A stretch of 64,000 nucleotides of DNA from Mucilaginibacter sp. OK283 (lineage in GTDB: Bacteria > Bacteroidota > Bacteroidia > Sphingobacteriales > Sphingobacteriaceae): contig NZ_FODR01000010.1 in NCBI RefSeq assembly GCF_900110415.1, positions 186,001 to 250,000 of the forward strand. The letters are read 5' to 3'. The notes under the pieces were generated by a model. It saw nothing but the letters and a program-made list of their open reading frames with translations. It made no database searches and was not told the origin of the DNA. Positions 27,293-36,580 of the stretch are shown here, piece by piece (positions within the stretch are counted from its first letter, which is position 1; each line of letters begins with the position of its first letter). Both the position numbers and the translations under genes were made by a program.

Positions 27293-28342
27293 ATGAAAAA
27301 GACCTTCATATTAGTACCTGCATTTTTACTATTAAGCGCTTTGATAACCAAAGCACAGGACACTGTTAAAACAACATCCGATGCGCCATTGGTGATCTTT
27401 GGATCGGTTGATACTTATTATAAATACGACATTGCTGATAAAGGCAGCCAGGTCCCTACCAGTTTTGCTACCGACCAAAATTCAGTTTCGATTGGGATGA
27501 TAGACCTGGGGATTAAAAAGAAAGTTGGTAAAGCTGCCTTTTTAGGCGAAATGTCTTTTGGCCCAAGGGGGCAGGCGCAATCCGTACCTAACGGGCCAAA
27601 CGGCGACTCGTATCATATCCAAAACCTGTATGTAGCGTACGATGTAACCGGTAAATTAACCCTTACCGGTGGTTATATGGCAACCTTTATTGGTTATGAG
27701 GTGATAAGCCCTGTTGGTAATTTTAACTATTCTACATCGTACCTGTTCACCAATGGCCCGTTCCAGAATGCAGGCGTAAAGGCAACTTATGCTTTTACCG
27801 ATAAAATAAGCCTGATGGTTGGGGCATTTAACGATAACTGGAATGCCTACCAAGCTACCAAAAGGGTTAACAATTTTGGCGCTCAGCTAACGGTTATCCC
27901 GGTAAAGGGATGGGCAGCTTATCTGAATGTTATTACAGGTGGTTTACAGGGGACAGAATTTGATTTGACCACAGCCTACCAAATAACAGATGCCTTTAAA
28001 TTAGGCTTAAACGCTGCCGACTATAAAGCTAACAATGGCATAACAGGAGGTTTTAACGGGGTGGCGTTGTATCCGCAATACGCGGTTTCAAAAGATGTAA
28101 CATTAGGCCTTAGGGGCGAGTACTTTAAAACAAAAACCGGCACCTATACCTCGACAGCAGCGCCTGCACCCGGCGAAAACGTAGCGGCTGTAACTTTTAC
28201 AGCAAATATTAAGGCTGGTCCGCTGGCATTGATACCCGAGTTTAGGGTCGACAATGGATCGGCAAACGCGTTTAAAAATAACTCGGGCGACCCGACTAAA
28301 ACTGCCTCGCAATTTGTGCTGGCAGCGGTGTACGCCTTTTAA
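27293..28342 (+). CDS. BBP2-type outer membrane beta-barrel porin of the kdp locus
   Basis: A 349-residue protein with a signal peptide (1-21, ending TKAQ) and alternating beta strands throughout (for example VIFGSVDTYYKYDI, VSIGMIDLGIKKK, LTLTGGYMATFIGYEV, ASQFVLAAVYAF with an aromatic C-terminus). This fits the OmpL-like putative beta-barrel porin-2 family. It lies between kdpC and kdpD on the same strand, separated from both by repeat elements, suggesting a porin for K+ entry under limitation. Substrate selectivity is inferred from context only. Confidence 0.8.
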   Translation: MKKTFILVPAFLLLSALITKAQDTVKTTSDAPLVIFGSVDTYYKYDIADKGSQVPTSFATDQNSVSIGMIDLGIKKKVGKAAFLGEMSFGPRGQAQSVPNGPNGDSYHIQNLYVAYDVTGKLTLTGGYMATFIGYEVISPVGNFNYSTSYLFTNGPFQNAGVKATYAFTDKISLMVGAFNDNWNAYQATKRVNNFGAQLTVIPVKGWAAYLNVITGGLQGTEFDLTTAYQITDAFKLGLNAADYKANNGITGGFNGVALYPQYAVSKDVTLGLRGEYFKTKTGTYTSTAAPAPGENVAAVTFTANIKAGPLALIPEFRVDNGSANAFKNNSGDPTKTASQFVLAAVYAF

Positions 28343-28432
28343 GCCCCCTCTAAATCTCCCCCTGAAGTATGGGGCTTTGGATTGCAGTTTTTTCTCAAGT
28401 CCTCCCCTTTAGGGGAGGATTTAGGTGGGGCT
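28341..28432. repeat. CCCCCTCTAAATCTCCCCCTG element plus an inverted variant
   Basis: AAGCCCCCTCTAAATCTCCC starts inside the porin stop codon (TAA, 28340-28342) and reads to CCTGAAG. A diverged inverse, AAGTCCTCCCCTTTAGGGG...TTAGGTGGGGCT, occupies 28398-28432. It belongs to the same family as 28538-28708 and 31556-31592. Confidence 0.8.
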
Positions 28433-28537
28433 CAAGATATGTATGAATGGTTGTATAGTTAATTTTGGTTTAATTATATGTTAGTTTGAGAAACATTCAT
28501 ACCTTAAAAGGGGGGCCGCGAGGGCTCTCCCTTTTAT

Positions 28538-28708
28538 AAGCCCCCTCTAAATCTCCCCCTGAAGGGGGAGACTTTTGACTTGCGGGGGGGCTTGGTTGTA
28601 AACCAAAATGGGATTTGTGCGGCTTTAAACATAATGGGTATTAATAAGTGTCAAATAAATTAAAATTTTTAAAGTCTCCCCCTTCAGGGGGAGATTTAGA
28701 GGGGGCTT
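28538..28708. repeat. perfect 38-bp inverted repeat flanking 95 bp upstream of kdpD
   Basis: The 38 bases at 28538-28575 (AAGCCCCCTCTAAATCTCCC...) are exactly inverse to 28671-28708. Each arm is itself a small hairpin (CTCCCCCTGAAGGGGGAG). The right arm ends 6 bp before the kdpD ATG at 28715. The 372-bp porin-kdpD gap contains only these elements and an AT-rich segment (28440-28500), which may hold a promoter. Confidence 0.85.
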
Positions 28709-28714
28709 GGGCAT

Positions 28715-29842
28715 ATGGACGGCGAAAAAGAACGGTCGGTTGAGCATTTCCTGGAGCTGATAAAAAAATCAAGGCGCGGGAAATTCAAGGTTTACATAGG
28801 CATGAGCGCGGGCGTGGGTAAAACCTTCCGCATGCTGCAGGAGGCCCAGGCTTTGATGCGTAACGGCATCGACGTTAAAATTGGCTACATTGAAACGCAT
28901 AACCGCAAAGAAACCGTTGCCCAATTAGAGGGTTTGCCGGTAATACCCCGCCGCAAACTGTTTTACAAGGGTAAAGAGCTGGAGGAGATGGATTTGAAAG
29001 CCATCATTAGCCTGCGCCCCGAGGTGGTTTTGGTTGATGAACTGGCCCATACCAATATTGAAGGCAGCAGCAATGAAAAACGCTGGCAGGATGTGCTGGA
29101 GATATTGAACGCGGGTATTAATGTGATCAGCGCGGTAAACATCCAGCATATGGAAAGCCTGAACGAAGAGGTGGAACGTATAACCGGGGCCAAAATAAAC
29201 GAGCGTATACCCGATAAGGTTTTGCAACTGGCAGACGAGGTAGTAAACATCGACCTTACCGCCGATGAACTGATAGACCGCTTAAAGGAAGGTAAGATAT
29301 ACGACGAGAAAAAAGTGCCTATGGCGCTCAACAACTTTTTCCAGGCCGATAGAATTTTACAGCTGCGCGAACTGGCCCTGCGCGAAGTAGCCCACCAGGT
29401 AGAGCGGAAGATAGATATTGAGATACCCAAGACCATTAAACTACGGCCCGAGCTTTTTTTGGCCTGCATTAGTACTAATGACGAATCGGCCAAAATAATT
29501 ATTCGTAAAACGGCAAGGTTGTCATCATATTACCGCTCTAAATTTTTTGTTTTGTATGTGCAAACATCAAGAGAAAGCAGCGATAAAATAAACCTTGCAT
29601 CGCAGCGCCACCTTATTAATAATATGAAACTGGCAACACAACTGGGGGGCGAAGTAATTAAAGTGAAAAGCGACCGCATAGCTCAAACCATTTGGGAAAC
29701 GGCCGAAAAATACGACATTACCACTATCTGCCTGGGTAAGCCACGGTTTAAATTTTACCAGGTTATTATGAAAACGGCAGTGTTTACCCAATTGTTAAAT
29801 AAAATGTCAAAAACTGATATAGACCTTGTAATACTATCATAA
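28715..29842 (+). CDS. KdpD N-terminal sensor protein without kinase domain
   Basis: A 375-residue protein equal to the cytoplasmic N-terminal part of KdpD. The KdpD domain (about 20-230) has Walker A GMSAGVGKT (29-37), ETHNRKET and Walker B EVVLVDELAHTN. A universal-stress-protein-like domain covers about 250-375 (LFLACISTNDESAKIIIRKTARL...ITTICLGKPRFKF). The four-helix membrane segment and the histidine-kinase core of full-length (~890-residue) KdpD are absent; the next gene supplies a kinase. The protein may signal K+ or c-di-AMP status to that kinase, an inference from split organisation. Confidence 0.9.
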   Translation: MDGEKERSVEHFLELIKKSRRGKFKVYIGMSAGVGKTFRMLQEAQALMRNGIDVKIGYIETHNRKETVAQLEGLPVIPRRKLFYKGKELEEMDLKAIISLRPEVVLVDELAHTNIEGSSNEKRWQDVLEILNAGINVISAVNIQHMESLNEEVERITGAKINERIPDKVLQLADEVVNIDLTADELIDRLKEGKIYDEKKVPMALNNFFQADRILQLRELALREVAHQVERKIDIEIPKTIKLRPELFLACISTNDESAKIIIRKTARLSSYYRSKFFVLYVQTSRESSDKINLASQRHLINNMKLATQLGGEVIKVKSDRIAQTIWETAEKYDITTICLGKPRFKFYQVIMKTAVFTQLLNKMSKTDIDLVILS

Positions 29843-29844
29843 CC

Positions 29845-31557
29845 ATGACTATTAAAAATAAACTCCGTACAGGCATCGGTTTCTTGTTTGTACTGGCGCT
29901 CACCTGTTGCGGGTTATCTGTTTACTTCCTTAACCGGCTGTCGGCCGATGCCGGGGCAATACTTAAGGATAATTATAAAACCCTGCAGTTTACCCAAAAC
30001 ATGCAGGATGCCATCGATGCGAATGATAAGGCGCTTTCGCCAAAACAAATTGCGGTTATCGACAATAACCTTAAACTGCAGCAACATAATGTTACAGAAA
30101 AGGGTGAGCAGGAATTAACAGATTCGTTGACGCTTGTTTACACGCAGATAAAGCAGCATAATAACAATATAGCCGCGCAATTGCCTTTAAGGAGCCATGC
30201 CCGCCGGCTTATTTATGGTATTATGCACCTGAATATGGATGCAATTTCGCGAAAAAATGCCATCGCCACTGATACGGCAAGCAGGGCAAATGTGCTGGTG
30301 GCCGTCAGTGCTTTTTTGTTGTTTACTATCGCGTTCACTTTTGCGGTAAATTTTCCGGGTTATATAGCCGATCCGTTAAAGGAATTAACGGCAAGGATAA
30401 AAGAGGTATCAAATCGTAATTACCACCAGCAGATAGACTTTCACTCCGATGATGAGTTTGGCGAATTGGGGCAGGCTTTTAATAATATGACCCGGAAACT
30501 GGATGAGTATGAGAACAGTAACCTGGCCAGCATCCTGTTTGAGAAAAAACGGATAGAGACTATTATTAATACCATGCACGATGCTATTATTGGTTTAGAC
30601 GAAAAGCAGTTTATCATATTTGCCAACGAAGTAGCGTGTAACCTGATAGGCATGACCACCGAACAGCTTACCGGCCGGTACGCACCAGACATAGCGTTGG
30701 AGAACGACCTGCTGCGCAACCTGTTAATTAATGAACAGCCACGGTTAAAGATTTTTGCAGATAATCGCGAAAGCTTTTACAGCCGCGATTCATTATCCGT
30801 GAGCAGTAAAAGTAAAGTGATAGGTAAGGTAATTATCCTTAAAAATATTACCGAGTACCAGCAGCTGGATGAAGCTAAAACCAATTTCATCGCCACCATA
30901 TCGCACGAGTTAAAAACGCCCATATCGTCCATCAAAATGAGCCTGAAATTACTGGAGGACGACCGCATAGGTAATGTAAATACCGAGCAACGCCAATTGC
31001 TGGAAAATATTGACGATGATGCCCGCCGCCTGCTGCAAATAACCGGCGAACTGTTGGATATGGCACAGGTTGAAACCGGTAAGCTACAGCTTAACTTCGG
31101 CAGCACACACCCCCGTAACATTGTTGATTATGCGGTAAAGGCCATTAAATTCACAGCCGATCAAAAGCAAGTAAACATCAAAGTAAAATGCGACGATACC
31201 CTGCCCGAGGTACATGCCGACCTTGATAAAACTACCTGGGTACTTATCAACCTGTTATCAAACGCCATAAAATACAGCCACGAAAAATCAGTTGTGGAGC
31301 TAACTGTTAAAAAGCATAAGAACGACGAGATTGAATTTTCGGTAAAAGATCATGGTAAAGGCATAGAAGAGCAATACCTGTCGAGGTTATTTGAGCGCTA
31401 CTTTAAAGTGCCCAACGCCACCGCCGACCAAACCGGCACCGGCCTTGGCCTTGCCATTGCCAAAGATTTTATTGAAGCCCAAAGCGGCCATATTATGGTT
31501 GATAGCGAGATAGGGGCAGGGAGCCGGTTTGCCTTTACGCTGAAGAGGGCGGTGTAG
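29845..31557 (+). CDS. membrane sensor histidine kinase paired with the short KdpD
   Basis: A 570-residue kinase 2 bp after the KdpD-like gene. Membrane helices lie at about 8-30 and 148-170, flanking a ~115-residue periplasmic sensor. HAMP follows (about 170-225; PLKELTARIKEVSNRNY), then PAS (about 235-345; TMHDAIIGLDEKQFIIFANE), HisKA with ISHELKTP (H354) and HATPase with LLSNAIKYSHE, DHGKGI and TGTGLGLAIAK. Probable partner of the KdpD-like sensor, together replacing one full-length KdpD. No response regulator gene follows; the CCCCTCTAAATC repeat begins inside its stop codon. Confidence 0.92.
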   Translation: MTIKNKLRTGIGFLFVLALTCCGLSVYFLNRLSADAGAILKDNYKTLQFTQNMQDAIDANDKALSPKQIAVIDNNLKLQQHNVTEKGEQELTDSLTLVYTQIKQHNNNIAAQLPLRSHARRLIYGIMHLNMDAISRKNAIATDTASRANVLVAVSAFLLFTIAFTFAVNFPGYIADPLKELTARIKEVSNRNYHQQIDFHSDDEFGELGQAFNNMTRKLDEYENSNLASILFEKKRIETIINTMHDAIIGLDEKQFIIFANEVACNLIGMTTEQLTGRYAPDIALENDLLRNLLINEQPRLKIFADNRESFYSRDSLSVSSKSKVIGKVIILKNITEYQQLDEAKTNFIATISHELKTPISSIKMSLKLLEDDRIGNVNTEQRQLLENIDDDARRLLQITGELLDMAQVETGKLQLNFGSTHPRNIVDYAVKAIKFTADQKQVNIKVKCDDTLPEVHADLDKTTWVLINLLSNAIKYSHEKSVVELTVKKHKNDEIEFSVKDHGKGIEEQYLSRLFERYFKVPNATADQTGTGLGLAIAKDFIEAQSGHIMVDSEIGAGSRFAFTLKRAV

Positions 31558-31592
31558 CCCCTCTAAATCTCCCCCTGAAGGGGGAGACTTTT
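31556..31592. repeat. CCCCTCTAAATCTCCCCC element overlapping the kinase stop codon
   Basis: AGCCCCTCTAAATCTCCCCC then TGAAGGGGGAGACTTTT. It is the same 38-bp unit as at 28538-28575 with one C fewer. It starts at the second base of the kinase TAG (31555-31557). Confidence 0.85.
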
Positions 31593-31621
31593 AATTTCTA
31601 AAGCCCATTGCTCTCTAATTT

Positions 31622-31658
31622 AAACTTGCGAAGTTTTCAAAACTTCGCAAGTTTTTTT
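31622..31658. terminator. strong bidirectional terminator between the kinase and GH42 genes
   Basis: AAACTTGCGAAGTTTT (31622-31637) and its perfect inverse (31639-31654) are separated by a single C, so about 14 pairs form around a small loop. T-runs occur on the plus strand and A-runs upstream serve the minus strand. It separates the convergent kinase and GH42 genes. Confidence 0.85.
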
Positions 31659-31740
31659 GCTTGGTGTTGTCGTCTCGTCAATGTCAAAATCCGAAAAATC
31701 CGGAGAATCTGTTTAATCCAGGTTCAGACAAAATTACCCC

Positions 31741-33825
31741 TCAATTTACCTCCACAATCTTCATCCCCCAAGGCTCCAATTGCATAGCCGAATTGCTGCT
31801 TACATTTGCTCCTGAGAACAGTTCCTTCCCGTTGCCATAAGGATAGGTAAAGTTTATTTCCTTATCCGAGTAATTAAAATAATAATGCACCGTTTTACCC
31901 GCCTGGTTTACGCCGTACTTGGTAATTACAGGGAAAGCCAACTGCTGATCGGTACCCCAAAGGCCTGCCTTTTTAACCGCGTCGGCCAGTATTTTATCGG
32001 TAACGGCGCTGGTTGTAACGCAGCCAATGTAAGTTGCCAGGCCTTTGCCGTATGTGTTTTCGGTAATGGCCGCGTATTTGCCCCAAACCGGGTGGTCATA
32101 ATAGGCCAGTACTTTGGCAGTGGTAGGGGTGATGAGTTCCATCCACGTATTAAGCTTTTTATCTTCCGGTTTCAGGTTAAAATCATCGCCTTTAAGGCCA
32201 ACGTTTTCGGGCACCGTGAACTGGCTGTAGTAAATTCCTAAAGCTTCATTAATTATGCCGGGTTGGTGAGTGGTGCGTACCTTAACATTTTCGTCGCTAA
32301 AGCCGCTTTTAAAAGTATAAACAACGTGGCCGCCATTTTTAACATAGCGGTTAAGCCGTTGCAATAAACTATCGGGTGCGGCATACAAAACGGGCACAAT
32401 CAGTAGCTTGTAGTTTTCGATGTTCAGGCTGGTAGGGTCAACAAAATCGCAGCCTACGTTCATATGGTATAAGCCGTCGTACAATTGGCGCAATACTTCA
32501 TTATAACCGGTGCGTACACCCCAACCAAAGCCAAAAGCCTTAAAGCCCGTAAGCGCCTCGTTGCTGAATAGTATGGCTACATCGTTTTTCTTTTTCAGGT
32601 TGATGAGTTTCGGGCTTAGCCGGTCAAAATCTTTGCCGATGGTTTTAGCTTCGTTATAAACCGGGTTGGGCTCAAAATCGTGGCTTAACAACCCTTTCCA
32701 ATAGGTTTCGGCCGAGTTGTGGATGGAATGCCATGGCCAATAACCAACCATATTGGCGCCCGAGGCCAGGTGACTGAAAGCCTGTAATCGTAGCTGACCG
32801 GGATAAGGCGTCCATTGAGCAAATCCCTGCGCTTCGGTCTCTATGGTCAAATAGTTTTTACCGCCCTTCATTGATCGGGTAACATCGCCGCCAAAAGAAA
32901 TCTCGGCGCCGTTAAGCTTATCCTGGCTGGGGTGATAAATATCTATCCCGGCAATATCCAGGACCTTGGCAGCCGCAAAATGGTCAACATCGGGCTGGAT
33001 ACCGAAAGAAGAGCCACGCCAGTCCAGGTCGAAGTTTTGGGTAATGAATTGGTCGGGGCGTTTGTATTCGCGCACAATGGCCGCCTGCCAGCCTAAATAT
33101 TGAGTAACCACCTGGCGCTGAAATTTGGCAAATTCAGATGATAAACTTCCATTGATGGTGTTATTCATCGATGGGAAATCTTCCCACGCATTAATGCGGT
33201 TGCTCCAGTAATCCAGGCCAAAAATATGGTTAATATTATCAAGCGTTTTGTATTTGGCCTGCATGTATTTTACAAACAACGCCTGCACATTTGGGCCAGA
33301 TGTACCGTATGATTTAGTTTCGTTATCAACCTGGTAACCAATAACGGCGGGGTTATCTTTCACATGCTCCATTATCTTACGGATCACCCGCTCGGCATAC
33401 ATCCTGAAATCGGTATTAGTAATATCCATATTTTGCCTTGGTCCGTATTGGTTTTGGCCCTGTGGTGTAATGGCTAATATTTCGGGATGTTTTCTGGCCA
33501 TCCATGTAGGTATGGCATAGGTAGGTGTACCAACAATCACTTTGATGCCGCCTTTTTGCATGGCCGCCAGCACCCTGTCAATATGGGTAAAATCAAAAAT
33601 ACCATCCTGCGGTTCAACGGTGCTCCAGGTCGATTCGGCAATGCGCACCACGTTTATGCCCGCCTCTTTCATCATCTGCACATCTTTGTCAAGGCGTTCG
33701 TAAGGCATATATTCATCGTAATAAGCTACGCCGTAAAGCAGCTTATCCATTTTGGGGTATTGCGCAAATGAAGCGGCGCAAAAAAATAATTGCACAATGA
33801 AAAGCAGCAGGTATCTCTTTTTCAT
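31741..33825 (-). CDS. secreted GH42 family beta-galactosidase
   Basis: A 694-residue enzyme with a signal peptide (1-22, ASFAQ). The GH42 TIM barrel (about 28-400) starts YGVAYYDEYMPYERLDKDVQMM. The acid/base is E169 in GYQVDNET, and the nucleophile region is LTIETEAQGFAQW (E329 or E331). A beta-galactosidase trimerisation-like domain (about 415-620; DVAILFSNEALTGFKAFGFGW) and a short C-terminal beta domain follow. Family members release galactose or alpha-arabinose from galactans and arabinogalactan; most GH42 enzymes are cytoplasmic, so export is notable. Divergent from a secreted GH43. Confidence 0.93.
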   Translation of the reverse strand: MKKRYLLLFIVQLFFCAASFAQYPKMDKLLYGVAYYDEYMPYERLDKDVQMMKEAGINVVRIAESTWSTVEPQDGIFDFTHIDRVLAAMQKGGIKVIVGTPTYAIPTWMARKHPEILAITPQGQNQYGPRQNMDITNTDFRMYAERVIRKIMEHVKDNPAVIGYQVDNETKSYGTSGPNVQALFVKYMQAKYKTLDNINHIFGLDYWSNRINAWEDFPSMNNTINGSLSSEFAKFQRQVVTQYLGWQAAIVREYKRPDQFITQNFDLDWRGSSFGIQPDVDHFAAAKVLDIAGIDIYHPSQDKLNGAEISFGGDVTRSMKGGKNYLTIETEAQGFAQWTPYPGQLRLQAFSHLASGANMVGYWPWHSIHNSAETYWKGLLSHDFEPNPVYNEAKTIGKDFDRLSPKLINLKKKNDVAILFSNEALTGFKAFGFGWGVRTGYNEVLRQLYDGLYHMNVGCDFVDPTSLNIENYKLLIVPVLYAAPDSLLQRLNRYVKNGGHVVYTFKSGFSDENVKVRTTHQPGIINEALGIYYSQFTVPENVGLKGDDFNLKPEDKKLNTWMELITPTTAKVLAYYDHPVWGKYAAITENTYGKGLATYIGCVTTSAVTDKILADAVKKAGLWGTDQQLAFPVITKYGVNQAGKTVHYYFNYSDKEINFTYPYGNGKELFSGANVSSNSAMQLEPWGMKIVEVN

Positions 33826-34057
33826 AAAACTGGATTTTGGTACAAATTGGTTTACGCCATGAAGCTACAAATTAATTGTGTTTTTAACACACAATGATAA
33901 AAAGTTTACAATTGGAGTAATGGTTAATGTGGTTTGGGTAAACTTTTAGCCAAACCGGGTGTTTTTGTGCAGTAAATGTAGTAGTAAGCCATCTTTTAAT
34001 TGTTGTTTAAAAACAGATATTAGCATCCTGTTATTACCTATATAAACCAGTGCATAT

Positions 34058-35818
34058 ATGATGAAGATAGCTGCCCGTATTTTACTGATGCTATTGCTTT
34101 GCTTTTTCCTGCTGCATGCAAGCGCGCAAACCAAAAGGTTAACTTATTGCAATCCCCTTAACCTCGATTACGGCTACACCCCTTTTGATAGTTTTGCAAG
34201 CTGGGGCAAACACCGCGCAACTGCCGACCCCACCATGACCTTGTTTAAAGGCAAATACTACCTGTTCAGCACAAACCAGTTTGGTTACTGGTGGAGTGAT
34301 GACATGCTGAACTGGAATTTTGTATACCGCAAATTTGTACGCTCCTACAACCAGGTTGCAGGCGATGAACTTTGCGCGCCTGCAACATTAGTTTTAGGCG
34401 ATACCTTGCTGGTGATAGGATCGACCTATAATAAGGATTTTACCCTTTGGATGAGCACCAACCCTACCAAAGATGATTGGAAAGCGGCTAAAGACTATTT
34501 TAAAGTAGGCGCCTGGGATCCTGGCATGTTTGCCGATGACGATGGCCGGGTTTACATTTACCACGGATCGAGCAATACCCTGCCGCTTTATGGGCAGGAG
34601 ATAGACAGGAAAACATTTGAACCCATCGGCCCCAAAAAAGAAATGGTTAAGCTGGATCCCGAAAAGCATGGCTGGGAGCGCTTCGGCGAACATAATGATA
34701 ATGTATTCCTGCTGCCCTTTATTGAAGGCTCGTGGATGAACAAGCATAACGGCAAATACTACCTGCAATTTGGCGCGCCCGGTACCGAACAAAGCGGCTA
34801 TGGCGATGGCGTTTTTGTGGGCGATAAGCCACTTGGTCCGTTTACCTATCAAAAACATAATCCGTTCTCGTACAAGCCCGGCGGCTTTGCAAAAGGAGCG
34901 GGGCACGGAGCAACCTGGGCCGATAAGTATGGCAACTACTGGCATATCAGCACCATGGGTATTTCGGTAAAAAATAACTTTGAACGCCGCATTGGCTTTT
35001 GGCCTGCCGGTTTTGATAAAGACGGAACGCTGTATTGCAACACCGCCTATGGTGATTATCCCCAATATTTGGCCACCGGCGCCGAAGACCACCTGCAAAG
35101 TAACTTTACCGGCTGGATGCTGCTGAACTATAATAAGCCGGTAGAAATATCGTCGACCCTGGGCGCTTACTACGCCAATAATGCGGTTGACGAAGATATC
35201 AAGACTTACTGGAGCGCCAAAACTGCCAGCAAAGGCGAGTGGTTTAAAACCGACCTGGGCGAAATCAGTACCATCAACGCCGTGCAAATTAACTATGCCG
35301 ACCAGGACGCCACGTTTATGGGCAAATCAATGGGCGTTTATCACCAGTATATGGTTTACTCGTCGGTAGATGGAAAAACATGGAAACCTTTGATTGACAA
35401 AAGCCGAAATAAAAAAGATGTACCGCATGATTATATCGAACTAAAAACGCCAGCAAAAGCGCGTTATCTGAAAATGATTAATCTGCATATGCCTACCGGA
35501 AAGTTTGCGCTATCAGGATTCCGGGTATTTGGTAAGGGTGCAGGCGCAAAGCCTGATACTGTTCAAAACCTGATTGTGCTGCGTGGCGACAGCGAGCGCC
35601 GTAACTCCTGGCTTAAATGGAAACCCAATGATAACGCCACCGGCTATACCATTTATTTTGGCATAGCGCCCGATAAACTGTACAACAACATGATGGTATA
35701 CGGCAAAAACGAGTTTTATTTTAGCGGGATGGATAGGGATTTACCTTACTATTTCCAGATAGAGGCCTTTAATGAAAACGGGATTTCGGCAAGGACAAAG
35801 GTGGTAAAGGTGGAATAA
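34058..35818 (+). CDS. secreted GH43 glycosidase with discoidin-type CBM and Fn3 domain
   Basis: A 586-residue enzyme with a signal peptide (cleavage near SAQ24). The five-bladed GH43 domain (about 28-340) shows the catalytic triad: D57 in ATADPTM, D154 in AWDPGMF and E223 in FIEGSW. An F5/8 type C carbohydrate-binding domain follows (about 355-495; AVDEDIKTYWSAKT..KGEWFKTDLG), then an Fn3-like domain (about 510-586). ATGs at 34058 and 34061 are both possible. With the divergent GH42 it suggests degradation of arabinogalactan or a galactose-containing polymer. Linkage specificity cannot be read from sequence. Confidence 0.9.
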   Translation: MMKIAARILLMLLLCFFLLHASAQTKRLTYCNPLNLDYGYTPFDSFASWGKHRATADPTMTLFKGKYYLFSTNQFGYWWSDDMLNWNFVYRKFVRSYNQVAGDELCAPATLVLGDTLLVIGSTYNKDFTLWMSTNPTKDDWKAAKDYFKVGAWDPGMFADDDGRVYIYHGSSNTLPLYGQEIDRKTFEPIGPKKEMVKLDPEKHGWERFGEHNDNVFLLPFIEGSWMNKHNGKYYLQFGAPGTEQSGYGDGVFVGDKPLGPFTYQKHNPFSYKPGGFAKGAGHGATWADKYGNYWHISTMGISVKNNFERRIGFWPAGFDKDGTLYCNTAYGDYPQYLATGAEDHLQSNFTGWMLLNYNKPVEISSTLGAYYANNAVDEDIKTYWSAKTASKGEWFKTDLGEISTINAVQINYADQDATFMGKSMGVYHQYMVYSSVDGKTWKPLIDKSRNKKDVPHDYIELKTPAKARYLKMINLHMPTGKFALSGFRVFGKGAGAKPDTVQNLIVLRGDSERRNSWLKWKPNDNATGYTIYFGIAPDKLYNNMMVYGKNEFYFSGMDRDLPYYFQIEAFNENGISARTKVVKVE

Positions 35819-36016
35819 GAAAGCGTTCTGTTCCTTGTTTAATGAAATGTTTATTTTATATTATGAAATCGAAGAGTGGTAAGATAATGAAAGCCGAGAG
35901 CCGACCCCAATAACATTCGGGTTTAGTATGCATCGGAAACCCTTTTTTATACTCCCCGCGTTTTTTAAGGGGGAGATAATTATCTTTATTAGTATAGAAA
36001 TCATTAAAAAAGGAGC

Positions 36017-36577
36017 ATGGATCAAAGACTAAGAAACCATATAGAAAAGATCGTGTTACTCAACGATGATGAGTATGAATTTGTATTAAGTCATTTCACC
36101 GCTAAAAAATTTAAAAAACATCAATTTCTTATTCAGGAAGGAGAATCTGTAAAACACAATTTTTTTATTCTGTCCGGGCTTTTAAAGCTGGTGTATATTG
36201 ACGATACGGCAAAGGAGCATATTGTCTCGTTTGCTATGGAAGACTGGTGGGAAAGCGATTTTCTGGCCTATTATACGCAGACCCTATCGACCATGTCACT
36301 GATATGCCTGGAAGATACAGAAGTACTGTGCTTAACGCTGGAAAATTACCGCAATCTTTGTGATAGAATGGAAAAGATGGAAAAATTTTTTCTCGAAAAA
36401 GCCAACTTCGGCTTTCTTGGTGCACAAAGGCGCATCGTCTCTTTGTTAACCTCTAATGCAAAACAGCGTTACGAACAACTTCTTAAGCAATATCCTTCAC
36501 TCGTTCAGCGGGTGCCGAAAAGTCAGCTGGCTGCATTCCTGGGAGTATCCCGTGAAACTTTGAGCCGTTTTAATTAA
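36017..36577 (+). CDS. Crp/Fnr family transcriptional regulator
   Basis: A 186-residue regulator with an N-terminal cyclic-nucleotide-binding-like beta-roll (about 15-115; FLIQEGESVKHNFFILSGLLKLVY) and a dimer helix. It ends just after a winged-helix recognition helix, KSQLAAFLGVSRETLSRFN. The SRETLSR sequence keeps Arg, Glu and Arg at the spacing that reads TGTGA in E. coli CRP (SRETVGR). An AGGAG ribosome site precedes the ATG (AAAGGAGCATGG), rare in this phylum. cAMP-contact residues are not evident, so the ligand is unknown. A CRP-type palindrome lies 4 bp past the stop. Confidence 0.9.
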   Translation: MDQRLRNHIEKIVLLNDDEYEFVLSHFTAKKFKKHQFLIQEGESVKHNFFILSGLLKLVYIDDTAKEHIVSFAMEDWWESDFLAYYTQTLSTMSLICLEDTEVLCLTLENYRNLCDRMEKMEKFFLEKANFGFLGAQRRIVSLLTSNAKQRYEQLLKQYPSLVQRVPKSQLAAFLGVSRETLSRFN

Positions 36578-36580
36578 TAG

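Noticed and set aside
33826..34057. Small gene in the GH42-GH43 divergent gap
   Set aside because: Only a short antisense frame (33946-34134) overlapping the GH43 start; the gap is a normal divergent promoter.
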